DNA of 37,405 nt from CAYLJV01 sp964510375 (GTDB lineage Archaea; Hadarchaeota; Hadarchaeia; Hadarchaeales; JAGGTB01): contig CAZEBR010000015.1 in the NCBI GenBank assembly GCA_964510375.1, positions 1-37,405 of the forward strand. Reading direction: 5' to 3'. Both the position numbers and the translations under genes were made by a program. Shown in pieces: positions 23,308-31,189 of this stretch (positions within the stretch are counted from its first letter, which is position 1; the number at the start of each line of letters is the position of its first letter). Below the pieces are notes generated by a model that searched no databases, had not been told where the DNA came from, and saw only the letters and a list, made by a program, of their open reading frames with translations.

Positions 23308-25038
23308 CTAATTTTGCCACACTTCATCGAGATCCTCTTCGGACACGTCGAACACCCCATTGGAGGGAGGCAACTCTTCGTCGTTTATGAACTCCGGAAG
23401 ACGATCCTCTTCTTCGCCGATTCCTGCAGCCTGGTTGAACTTTCTTTCCTTCTGAATTACTTCAGCGCCCATTCCCATAATATCATCGGGCGTCATTTGC
23501 TGTCCTAACACCCCACTAATTTCCTTCGCATAACCTTCCATTCCCTCGTCGAGCTCAAGTATGGCTGCGGCTATTTGCATGCAATGGCCGACAGTATCCA
23601 AAGCGGCGGTCGCAACTTGGGAATCTCGCGAAAGTCCTACCTTGTCGGGATCTCGCGGGTCCATCTCACCCATTGTTTCCGCAAGCACTGTATAACCAGC
23701 AGTATGGTCAGCACCCATCGGTGTGGTCGCATAGGTAACTCCTATACCCTTGATAGCACGGGGGTCGTAAGCGGACATCGCCTGCCCCTTAACTTCCGGA
23801 ACTCTATCGACACCAAAGGCTTGGCCCGTAAATTTCGCTCCGTTGGCAATTATTCTACCGATAGGTGTACCTTCTCTGACTTCCTCAAGAAGCTCCATGG
23901 CTCCATCCGCGTCGCCAAAATCTAGAAGACCGCCTTCCATGGCTACAGCTATCGCATTACCAGTATCCATCGTGTCCAGACCTAAATCGTTACATTGGCG
24001 GGTCAGCTCTCCAATCACATCAAGATCGAAAATTCCACAATTGGAACCCAGAAGTGCTATGGATTCATACTCCAGAACTCCCACAGGGTCGGTGCCGTCC
24101 GGTTTGGTCCAGACGCTAGAACACTGTACCGGGCAACCTTCCGAGCATGCATGCTTTGATCTTGCTTGGCCTCCTCTGGCCTCGATCTCCTTCACATACT
24201 CTTCCCCAGTTATATTTTCGGCTTCGTCGCTTTGACCTTTCGACCAATTGTAGTGTGGAAGACCTCCTACTTCATTTATTATGCCAAGTATGCTGGAGGT
24301 CCCTATGGAGCCTAGGGCACCGTCCGGTTTCGTTGCGTCGTGTTTCATTATAGCCTGAGTGAGTTTTTTCTTGCCCTCTTTGAAGGTTTTCTCGTCAGCT
24401 ATCTCTACTCCGGGAGCGTCTTCATCGTCTAGGATTATGAGTTTCAATCCTCTCGATGCCATAACGGCTCCAGCTCCTCCTCTACCGGAGTACCTGATAG
24501 GAAGGCCGTCGGGACAGTTGAAGGCGACACCCGAGTTGGCTCCGCCCAACTCTCCTGCGATGCCGGTTGCACAAATTCCCACGTCTTCTCCAAGCTCATC
24601 GTAAAGCTCTTTATAGACATCGTACAATCCTCTCCCGGTCCATTCATCCGCTTCCTCTAGCTCAACTCCGTCGCTTGTAATTTTCAATGAGTAATAACCG
24701 TCGTCGGCCTGACCTTCGACGACAATAGCTTTAATCTGTAGCCTTGCGAGCATGTGTGCAAAATCCGTTCCGGCATTTGACTCCTTTATGCCCCCGGTCA
24801 AGGGAGACTTGCATCCTATGGACAAGCGGCCTCCGGCAGGAGCCCCGGTTCCGTTGACTATACCTGGCGCTATAACAAGCTTATTGTTCGGACCTAACGG
24901 ATGACATTCAGGAGGTACCTCCTCGGTGACAATCGTTGAAGTGAGACCTCGACCACCTAAAACCTTGTAATCGTCGGGTACTTCCTCAAAATTCGCTTCA
25001 AGATTATCCATGTCGACTCTCAGTATCTTTTTTGTCAA
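23308..25038 (-). CDS. Aldehyde:ferredoxin oxidoreductase family (tungsten/molybdopterin)
   Basis: This 576-residue enzyme interconverts aldehydes and carboxylic acids with ferredoxin. The N-terminal domain has LGGRGLTSTI, APAGGRLSIGCKSPLTGG and KESNAGTDFAHML, which line the bis-pterin site. The cluster Cys are in CSEGCPVQC (a C-x3-C-x3-C version, as in several AOR subfamilies) with a fourth Cys in DTVGHCMQIA. Length is slightly below the usual 600. The TTG at 25038 has GGAGGTGA 6 nt upstream. It is divergent from the alcohol dehydrogenase, and the pair would convert acid to aldehyde to alcohol or the reverse. The exact substrate is not predictable; no chaperone or pterin gene is adjacent. 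Confidence 0.92.
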   Translation of the reverse strand: MTKKILRVDMDNLEANFEEVPDDYKVLGGRGLTSTIVTEEVPPECHPLGPNNKLVIAPGIVNGTGAPAGGRLSIGCKSPLTGGIKESNAGTDFAHMLARLQIKAIVVEGQADDGYYSLKITSDGVELEEADEWTGRGLYDVYKELYDELGEDVGICATGIAGELGGANSGVAFNCPDGLPIRYSGRGGAGAVMASRGLKLIILDDEDAPGVEIADEKTFKEGKKKLTQAIMKHDATKPDGALGSIGTSSILGIINEVGGLPHYNWSKGQSDEAENITGEEYVKEIEARGGQARSKHACSEGCPVQCSSVWTKPDGTDPVGVLEYESIALLGSNCGIFDLDVIGELTRQCNDLGLDTMDTGNAIAVAMEGGLLDFGDADGAMELLEEVREGTPIGRIIANGAKFTGQAFGVDRVPEVKGQAMSAYDPRAIKGIGVTYATTPMGADHTAGYTVLAETMGEMDPRDPDKVGLSRDSQVATAALDTVGHCMQIAAAILELDEGMEGYAKEISGVLGQQMTPDDIMGMGAEVIQKERKFNQAAGIGEEEDRLPEFINDEELPPSNGVFDVSEEDLDEVWQN

Positions 25039-25221
25039 TTTTTCACCTCCTTTTTATTATCAATTATAAATTTGGTGTATTCTCAAACTAGTTATAGTTA
25101 ACTGTATTTTTTTGAGTTACGGGAAGGCTGTGTGGAAACTTTCGTGCTAGGACCTTAAAGGTTTTATGAGAATTAAACAAACACCTTTTATGGTAACTAA
25201 GCTAACAGGAGGTGAATATTT

Positions 25222-26328
25222 TTGAAAATAGATGCAGCCGTACTTAGAGAACCTAATAACATGCCAGTCGAAGAAGTCGAACTTGATGATCCAAAACCAG
25301 GAGAAGTATTGGTCGACAACGAGGCCGTAGGTGTATGCGCAACTGACCTTCACAGGTACGTAGGCGCCGCAGAATTTCCCCTGCCAGCAGTCCTCGGCCA
25401 CGAAGGCGCAGGAGTCGTCGAAGAGGTTGGAGAAGGTGTCACGAGCGTAGAACCTGGGGATAACGTTATCAGCTTTGCCGTTTCTCCTTGCGGAGAATGT
25501 CCCTGGTGTAACCGAGGCGAAGAAACATTATGCTCGACATGGGTAGAACGAGGTCTTTTCGGAGGGGTAATGTTGGACGGAACAAAAAGAATTAGCAAGG
25601 ACGGAGAAGAAATTAGCAGCTTCATGTACCAATCCTCGTTCGCCGAAAAGTCAGTCGTTCCGGAACAAGGAGTAGTGAAAGTCAATCCAGATGCGCCCGC
25701 CGAGAAAATAGCTCCCCTTGGATGCGGCTTTACGACCGCAATAGGAGGAGTATTTAATACGGCCGACATAGAACCCGGTTCGACCATAGCCGTCTTTGGT
25801 TGCGGTGGACTCGGTTCAGCAGCCATAACGGCGGCAAACGCTGTCGGAGCGGAGATAATCGCGGTGGATATAAATCCGAATCAGCTTGAACTGGCTGAAA
25901 AAATCGGAGCCGATTACACGATAAACTCTTCTGAAGAGGATCCATTAGAAAGAATACCCGAAATTACCGATCCTCTGGACGGAACTGAATATTCCTTCGA
26001 GTTCGTCGGACATCCCGACGTAATGCAGCAAGCGCTCGAATCCACTATGACGGGAGGCACAGCGATCATTACCGGAGAGGGACCGCCCGACAAATTCATA
26101 GATGTAAACTGTCAGACGATCCTGCAAGGTAGGTCGCTCAAAGGAAATGTGGAAGGAATGGTCGAGATTCATAGTGACATTCCCAAATACGTGGATATGT
26201 TCATGGCGGGAGACCTCGAACTGGATAAAATCGTGACAAGGGAATACAGTGGAATTGACGAAATTACCGACGCCCTTGACGCGCTTGAGGAAGGAGAAAT
26301 AGCCGGAAGATCCGTCGTAAAACTCTGA
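25222..26328 (+). CDS. Zinc-dependent alcohol dehydrogenase (MDR family)
   Basis: This 368-residue medium-chain dehydrogenase shows catalytic zinc ligands Cys39 (GVCATDLH), His60-Glu61 (LGHEGAGVV) and Cys168 (PLGCGF). The structural zinc motif CGECPWCNRGEETLC (Cys90, 93, 96, 104) is complete. The Rossmann fingerprint is FGCGGLGSA (about 192-200), with Asp216 at the end of the second strand, which favours NAD over NADP. The layout resembles class III/benzyl-alcohol-type enzymes. The TTG at 25222 has GGAGGTGA 6 nt upstream. It is transcribed divergently from the aldehyde oxidoreductase and ends in a strong terminator-like hairpin. Confidence 0.93.
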   Translation: MKIDAAVLREPNNMPVEEVELDDPKPGEVLVDNEAVGVCATDLHRYVGAAEFPLPAVLGHEGAGVVEEVGEGVTSVEPGDNVISFAVSPCGECPWCNRGEETLCSTWVERGLFGGVMLDGTKRISKDGEEISSFMYQSSFAEKSVVPEQGVVKVNPDAPAEKIAPLGCGFTTAIGGVFNTADIEPGSTIAVFGCGGLGSAAITAANAVGAEIIAVDINPNQLELAEKIGADYTINSSEEDPLERIPEITDPLDGTEYSFEFVGHPDVMQQALESTMTGGTAIITGEGPPDKFIDVNCQTILQGRSLKGNVEGMVEIHSDIPKYVDMFMAGDLELDKIVTREYSGIDEITDALDALEEGEIAGRSVVKL

Positions 26329-26393
26329 TTCGATACTTAAGTACTAGTCAATCCATATTGAATAAATCTGAATAAAACTCCGTCAAGGAAAAT

Positions 26394-26430
26394 AAAAATG
26401 GATTCATTATCCATTTTTTCCATTTTTTAT
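26394..26430 (+). terminator. Terminator after the alcohol dehydrogenase gene
   Basis: AAAAATGGAT (26394-26403) pairs with ATCCATTTTT (26409-26418) around a TCATT loop, giving a 10-bp stem. T-rich sequence runs on to about 26436. It lies 66 bp after the stop codon. Confidence 0.65.
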
Positions 26431-26512
26431 TTTTTGCTCTTAAAACCTTATTCTTGCATAGTTGAGCTTTCAAAGCAATCCAAAAAAAAACGAAAAATAG
26501 GAAAAACGTATT

Positions 26513-27895
26513 TCAGGACTCAAGGCGTTCCATTATCGATTCTGCAGCTTCTCTTCCGTCACCCATGGCCAGTATCACAGTTGCGGCACCGGATACCGCA
26601 TCCCCACCAGCATAGACGCCATCGCGGGTGGTCATCCGGGTATCCTCGTCTATAATTATGCCTCCCCAATCCTTTACTTCGACTCCTGAAGCGTTTTGAT
26701 AAAAAACTTTGTTGGGGGTCTGGCCGATGGCGATTACCGCCGTATCAAATTCTTCCCTATAATTCGAACCTTCTATCTTCTCCGGGCTCGGTCTACCGGA
26801 GCTATCGGGTTCGCAGAGTTCGGTTTCGCAAAATTCTATTTCCTTCAACCAACCATCATCGTCGCCGATAAATTTCACCGGGTTACAAAGGCAGTCAAAC
26901 TGAACGCCCTCCTCCTTCGCATGTTCAATTTCTTCCTCCCTGGCGGGGGACCACTCGGTAGTCCGACGGTAGACTATGTGAGCCTCGGCACCCATCCTCA
27001 ATGCGCACCTCGCAGAGTCCATCGCGACGTTCCCGGCACCTACGACAGCCACCTTGTCCATGTCGGTTATCGGCGTGTCATACTCGGGGAACTTGTAGGC
27101 CTTCATGAGATTTATCCTGGTAAGAAATTCGTTAGCTGAATAGATACCCTTTAGATTTTCCCCCTCAAGACCTAGGAATCGGGGCGCACCGGCACCGGTC
27201 GCCACGTAGATGGCATCGTGCCTGTCTTCGAGCTCTTCCAAGGACAGGTTTTGTCCCACGATTCTGTTAAGCTTGATTTCAACACCCAAATCTGTCAAGT
27301 ATTCCAACTCGTGATCTATAACCTCGTTGGGTAGCCTAAATTCCGGGATGCCGTACTTCAAAACTCCTCCCGCTTCGTGCAACGCTTCGTATATTGTCAC
27401 TTGATATCCCTCCAGAGCGAGCATGCCAGCACAGGTTATACCGCTGGGTCCGGATCCTACGATCCCGACATGTTCCTCCTTATCCTTTTCGACATCAGGG
27501 ACTTCCTCCAAGCCGTTTTCCCGGGCGTAATCCGCGACAAACCTTTCCAATTTGCCTATATTGATAGGATCTCCCATCTTACCCATAGTACAAACTTTCT
27601 CGCACTGATCTTCCTGAGGACAAACTCTGCCGGTTATGGCAGGAATAAAGTTATCTTCCTTCAAAATTTCCAAAGCTTCCTTGAATTCCCCCTCAGCCAC
27701 CTTTTCTATGAAAGCGGGAATGTCTATCTCCACGGGACAACCGCCCACGCAGGGCATATTATTACACTGTATACACCTCTCTGCCTCCTCCATCGCCTGT
27801 TCGGGCGTATATCCAAGGGGTACCTCGTCAAAGTCGTTGACCCTTTCTTCCGGGGATCGCTCGGGAACTGGAATTCTTTCCTCCTCAGGGCTCAA
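26513..27895 (-). CDS. NfnB/SudA-type NADPH:ferredoxin oxidoreductase large subunit (GltD-like)
   Basis: This 460-residue flavoprotein matches the GltD/NfnB/SudA family. The N-terminal double-cluster domain has CIQCNNMPCVGGC (Cys41, 44, 49, 53) and VCPQEDQCEKVC (Cys92, 98, 102). Two nucleotide-binding domains follow: FAD loop VGSGPSG (146-152) and an NADP-type loop VVGAGNVAMDSAR (about 277-289). The C-terminal FAD stretch is YAGGDAVSGAATVILAMGDG. With the small subunit it could carry out flavin-based electron bifurcation between NADPH, NADH and ferredoxin, or act as sulfide dehydrogenase or glutamate synthase small subunit. The TTG at 27895 overlaps the upstream stop by 4 bp (TTGA), proving tight pairing with the next gene. 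Confidence 0.9.
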   Translation of the reverse strand: MSPEEERIPVPERSPEERVNDFDEVPLGYTPEQAMEEAERCIQCNNMPCVGGCPVEIDIPAFIEKVAEGEFKEALEILKEDNFIPAITGRVCPQEDQCEKVCTMGKMGDPINIGKLERFVADYARENGLEEVPDVEKDKEEHVGIVGSGPSGITCAGMLALEGYQVTIYEALHEAGGVLKYGIPEFRLPNEVIDHELEYLTDLGVEIKLNRIVGQNLSLEELEDRHDAIYVATGAGAPRFLGLEGENLKGIYSANEFLTRINLMKAYKFPEYDTPITDMDKVAVVGAGNVAMDSARCALRMGAEAHIVYRRTTEWSPAREEEIEHAKEEGVQFDCLCNPVKFIGDDDGWLKEIEFCETELCEPDSSGRPSPEKIEGSNYREEFDTAVIAIGQTPNKVFYQNASGVEVKDWGGIIIDEDTRMTTRDGVYAGGDAVSGAATVILAMGDGREAAESIMERLES

Positions 27896-28737
27896 TGGCA
27901 GTCACACCCCTCATGGCTCTCTTCCCAGTGTTCCATGGCCTTTTCTTCCTGTTCCTCAAACATGGTGATCCTTTCCATCAGCTCGTCAAAGTTTACCTCA
28001 TGAGCGTCAAATTCCGGCCCATCAACGCAGGCGAGCTTCATTTCTCCGCCTACCTCCACACGGCAGGACCCGCACATTCCGGTAGCGTCCAGCATTATAG
28101 AGTTGAGGCTTACTCTAGTTGGGATGTCGTGTTCCTCAGTGATTTCCGCTATAACTTTCATCATTATGGGTGGACCGACGGCATGAACGAGGTCTATATT
28201 AATTTCCTCGATGAGCTCCTCGAGCACATCGCTCGTGAATCCTTTACGGCCGTAGGAACCGTCGTCGGTAGTAATGTAAAGCTGATCGGCACAAACCTTT
28301 TCGAGTTCATCCTCGCAAACGACGAGATCGTCCGTCCTGAATCCCGATATGACGATTACCTCGTTTCCTGCCTTCTTCAGTGCTTTGGCCACTGGGAATA
28401 CCTCGGGTGTTCCGACGCCGCCGCCGATACAGACCACGGTCCCGTATTTTTTTATCTCGGCAGGAGTACCCATCGGACCCACCACGTCCTGGAGCTCATC
28501 CCCCGCCTCGTACGTGCTGAGCTGATGAGTACTTTTTCCCACTTTTTGAAAAATCATGGACACAGTGCCCCTCTCCTCGTCCTTTTTATATAGCGTCAGA
28601 GGAACTCGCTCCCCCTTCTCGTGTAGCCTGACCACGATGAATTGACCCGGTTTTATCTTCTCCGCCACCAGGGGCGCTTCGACCTCAATCTCCGTCATCT
28701 CAGGATTGAGTTCTTCGATCCTTTTTATCTCATGCAA
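27892..28737 (-). CDS. NfnA/SudB-type small subunit (FAD and [2Fe-2S], DHODH electron-transfer family)
   Basis: This 281-residue protein is the partner of the gene above. It has an N-terminal FAD domain (KPGQFIVVRLHEKGERVPLTL), a pyridine-nucleotide domain with VVCIGGGVGTPEVFPVAKAL (102-121) and a C-terminal cluster motif MCGSCRVEVGGEMKLAC (Cys222, 225, 237), with a nearby Asp in DATG as in NfnA. A short His/Cys tail (EGCDCH) is extra. The TTG at 28737 has only a weak GGTG upstream; a TATA box at 28767-28776 gives a leader of about 10 nt. The two subunits together link NAD(H), NADP(H) and ferredoxin; as the large-subunit gene follows directly, they form one operon. Confidence 0.9.
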   Translation of the reverse strand: MHEIKRIEELNPEMTEIEVEAPLVAEKIKPGQFIVVRLHEKGERVPLTLYKKDEERGTVSMIFQKVGKSTHQLSTYEAGDELQDVVGPMGTPAEIKKYGTVVCIGGGVGTPEVFPVAKALKKAGNEVIVISGFRTDDLVVCEDELEKVCADQLYITTDDGSYGRKGFTSDVLEELIEEINIDLVHAVGPPIMMKVIAEITEEHDIPTRVSLNSIMLDATGMCGSCRVEVGGEMKLACVDGPEFDAHEVNFDELMERITMFEEQEEKAMEHWEESHEGCDCH

Positions 28738-28766
28738 ATTAGCACCATTGCCGAGTAAATATCATT

Positions 28767-28776
28767 ATTTATAAAT
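28767..28776 (-). promoter_or_regulatory. TATA box of the nfn-like operon
   Basis: The palindromic ATTTATAAAT is centred about 35 nt before the TTG start at 28737, at the right distance for a short-leader archaeal transcript. Confidence 0.55.
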
Positions 28777-28870
28777 TTTCTCAAAAAACCGAGACGTTAT
28801 CGATTAATCAAAAGCCAATTCGGAGATATTTTATTAAAAAATAATAAGAAAGGAGGGTTGTTTAGATGTT

Positions 28871-29323
28871 TTATTTAACCAGTTCCTGTAACTTGGAAGC
28901 TCTAGAGTCTCTCTTGTCGGCAATCTTCTTCGTTTCTCTCGCCGAAATATAATCGGTCTCTTCGCCTATATCTCGATAAAATTTACTTACCTTTTCTTCG
29001 ATTTCCGAAGCTAAGTCCACAATTTCCTGTAAATCCGCGCTGGGATCCATCTCGGCCTCTACAAGATAATCCTCAATGTCCATTCCTGACATCGGTTCCA
29101 AAGCTCCCATGTCCATGTCCGAACGAGCGCAGTCTCTATGTGTGTCCTCCAGGTAATCCCTGTATTCATCGGATCCTTCGGCAAACTCGGCAAAGGTCTC
29201 TTTTACGTCTTCAGACAGGTCATCCCTGTCCGAAACCTTTTCGTAGAACTCCTTGATGGAATCCTCCAACTCCATTCCAAACTTTAGAGCGTCCGCAAGT
29301 GTTCCGATTTCATCAATTTCCAT
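28871..29323 (-). CDS. Ferritin-like/rubrerythrin-fold protein with lost metal ligands
   Basis: The 150-residue protein reads as a four-helix bundle of the rubrerythrin type: ALKFGMELEDSIKEFYEKVS, then FAEFAEGSDEYRDYLEDTH, a linker, LASEIEEKVSKFYRDIG and IADKRDSRASKLQEL. In active members the second and fourth helices carry ExxH; here they read DEYRDY and KRDSRA, with no His. Only Glu18 and one later Glu keep normal places. It therefore probably does not bind a diiron centre in the usual way. GGAGGT sits 8 nt before the ATG at 29323. It lies 30 bp after the aldehyde dehydrogenase gene and is probably its operon partner. Confidence 0.65.
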   Translation of the reverse strand: MEIDEIGTLADALKFGMELEDSIKEFYEKVSDRDDLSEDVKETFAEFAEGSDEYRDYLEDTHRDCARSDMDMGALEPMSGMDIEDYLVEAEMDPSADLQEIVDLASEIEEKVSKFYRDIGEETDYISARETKKIADKRDSRASKLQELVK

Positions 29324-29353
29324 GAGTACTACCTCCGTTAGATATCCGAAATC

Positions 29354-30874
29354 CTATTCGAACCATCTTTCGATGACGACCTGTCGATCCGTGAAGAAGT
29401 CTATGGACTCCCTCTGGCCGTGAAGGACTCCAAAGAACGAATTCTTCGTTCCACCGAACGGGAAGAACGCCATTGGAGCAACAATCCCAATGTTAATTCC
29501 TACATTTCCTATATTAACATTGTATTTGAACTCTCTGGCTTCTCCGCCCTTCTCCGTATATATAGTCGTTGCATTGCCCATCTCGTGATCGTTGATTATA
29601 TCTACAGCTTCGTCCATACTGCTAATCTCCTTTATAAGCATTACCGGTCCAAATATTTCTTCATGAGCTACGTCCATATCCATCTCTAGTCCTTCGAGTA
29701 TCGTCGGGCCCAAGAAACAATCGTCTGGTAGGCCATCAGGGCTCACACCCCTGCCGTCAAGAACAAATTCCATACCATCGTCTTGAGCACTTTCGAGGTG
29801 GCCGAGTACCTTTTCCTTAGCTGCAGGATCAACAAATGGCCCTAACTGAGTCGATTCGTCGAGACCATATCCAACTGCGAACTGTCGCGTCTGTTTTACC
29901 ATTTCCTCTTTAAACTCGTCGGCAACATCCTCGTGAACCAGCATCACCTGATTGGACAGACACCTCTGTCCGGTGCAACCGAAGTAAGAGGTCAATGAAG
30001 ACCTACAGGCAGCCTCTATCTGGGCAGAAGGCATCAAGACGGAAAAGCAGAGCGCACCTGCCTGAACTAGGGCCCTCTGTTGAGCCTTTCCAGCCTCCTC
30101 GTAGATCTTTTTCCCTACCGGTGTTGATCCTACAAAGGTAACGCCCTTTATCTTTTCTCGATTGTAAATTGGATCTAGCTTGCTTCCGGGCGCATGGACT
30201 AAGTTCAATACACCGTCAGGTAGATCCAACTTCTCGTCAATTACCTTGAAGAGCTGGTACATGCTGTTGGGTACTCTGCTCGATGGTTTGACCACCATCG
30301 TGTTTCCCGTGGCGATGCAGTACGGAATGAACCACATCGGCACCATGAACGGGAAGTTATATGGATTCACAGAGGCGAAAGCGCCCATAGGTACTTTCTC
30401 CGTCCACTCGTCAATGCCTCTCGCTATGTCCTCGGACTTATCTCCCTGCATCAGGGAAGGAACCCCAGCAGCGGTTTCAACGTTTTCAATTCCACGTCTA
30501 ATCTCTCCTCTGGCTTCGTAGACTGTCTTACCCATTTCCTGGCTTAGGACCCTAGCGAACATTTCAAAGTTGTCCTCTAGAATATCAGTGAACCTGTGCA
30601 TGTATCGAGCCCTGTCCACAGGCGGCGTGCTTCTCCATTCCCAAAAGGCTTCATTCGCAACATCTATTGCTTTTTCTAACTCGTCTTGAGTGGCTCTTGG
30701 GGCCTCGTACACCGGCTCCATTGTCGCTGGATTGCGGATCTCGTTGTAATCATCCGTTTCCGATTCGACAAATTCTCCGTCTATATAGTTCTTTAGTTTA
30801 CCGTATTTATCTTTCGGCGGTTCTAGCGATTTCTCCGGTTTATAAGGAACTGTTTTTATCTCTTGCTTACTCAA
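29354..30874 (-). CDS. Aldehyde dehydrogenase, CoA-acylating methylmalonate-semialdehyde type
   Basis: This 506-residue ALDH resembles MMSDH (MmsA/IolA), which turns methylmalonate semialdehyde or malonate semialdehyde into an acyl-CoA with NAD. Seen: NYIDGEFVES start, FASVNPYNFPFMVPMWFIP, coenzyme segment VKPSSRVP, FVGSTPVGKKIYE and catalytic Cys305 in FGCTGQRCLS. MMSDH lacks the general-base Glu found in hydrolytic ALDHs; here the usual GGAKNH reads AGALCFS, an unusual variant. The cap ends in FPFGGTKNSFFGVLHGQ, typical of the family. The TTG at 30874 has GGAGGT 8 nt upstream. It could supply or consume acyl-CoA linked to the neighbouring aldehyde and alcohol enzymes. Confidence 0.85.
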   Translation of the reverse strand: MSKQEIKTVPYKPEKSLEPPKDKYGKLKNYIDGEFVESETDDYNEIRNPATMEPVYEAPRATQDELEKAIDVANEAFWEWRSTPPVDRARYMHRFTDILEDNFEMFARVLSQEMGKTVYEARGEIRRGIENVETAAGVPSLMQGDKSEDIARGIDEWTEKVPMGAFASVNPYNFPFMVPMWFIPYCIATGNTMVVKPSSRVPNSMYQLFKVIDEKLDLPDGVLNLVHAPGSKLDPIYNREKIKGVTFVGSTPVGKKIYEEAGKAQQRALVQAGALCFSVLMPSAQIEAACRSSLTSYFGCTGQRCLSNQVMLVHEDVADEFKEEMVKQTRQFAVGYGLDESTQLGPFVDPAAKEKVLGHLESAQDDGMEFVLDGRGVSPDGLPDDCFLGPTILEGLEMDMDVAHEEIFGPVMLIKEISSMDEAVDIINDHEMGNATTIYTEKGGEAREFKYNVNIGNVGINIGIVAPMAFFPFGGTKNSFFGVLHGQRESIDFFTDRQVVIERWFE

Positions 30875-30975
30875 ATTTTTACCTCCGGAGGCAACATTCG
30901 TGAAGGTACCTAATATATCTTTTTAGAAGTTTAAATCCAGAAACGCTCATCGCCCTCCCCTCCGCCATGAATCAT

Positions 30976-31038
30976 CGCTAAATAAGTCGGATGAGTGCTT
31001 ATCCAGCCTCTTATATCGCATCCGATTATTTAAGAGCG
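30976..31038. repeat. Long imperfect inverted repeat between divergent genes
   Basis: The left arm 30976-30993 (CGCTAAATAAGTCGGATG) is complementary to the right arm 31019-31038 (CATCCG-ATTATTTA-AG-AGCG), with a 25-nt spacer. There are only three unpaired bases: G in the left arm, AG in the right arm. It sits in the 315-bp stretch between the aldehyde dehydrogenase (start 30874, minus) and the mechanosensitive channel (start 31190, plus), which otherwise holds only promoter-like sequence such as CATATAAAC at 31121-31129. It could be an operator for a dimeric regulator or an RNA hairpin. Confidence 0.6.
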
Positions 31039-31189
31039 TTGACCTTAATTCTACCCTAGGAATCACGTGGAAAATCTCAAACTCACGGTTTCTTCGAATA
31101 CAAACCATCGTGATAGGAAACATATAAACCGAAAGTAGCCGGAATCGTAAAAACTTATTATAAAAAAGAAGTATTGGGGCTGGGAGCTG

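Noticed and set aside
25087..25096. 10-mer CTAGTTATAG shared by the aldehyde oxidoreductase/alcohol dehydrogenase promoter region and the region upstream of the MFS gene
   Set aside because: It resembles a TATA element (CTATAACT) in AT-rich DNA, its distance to the genes differs, and two copies are not enough to claim a regulon.
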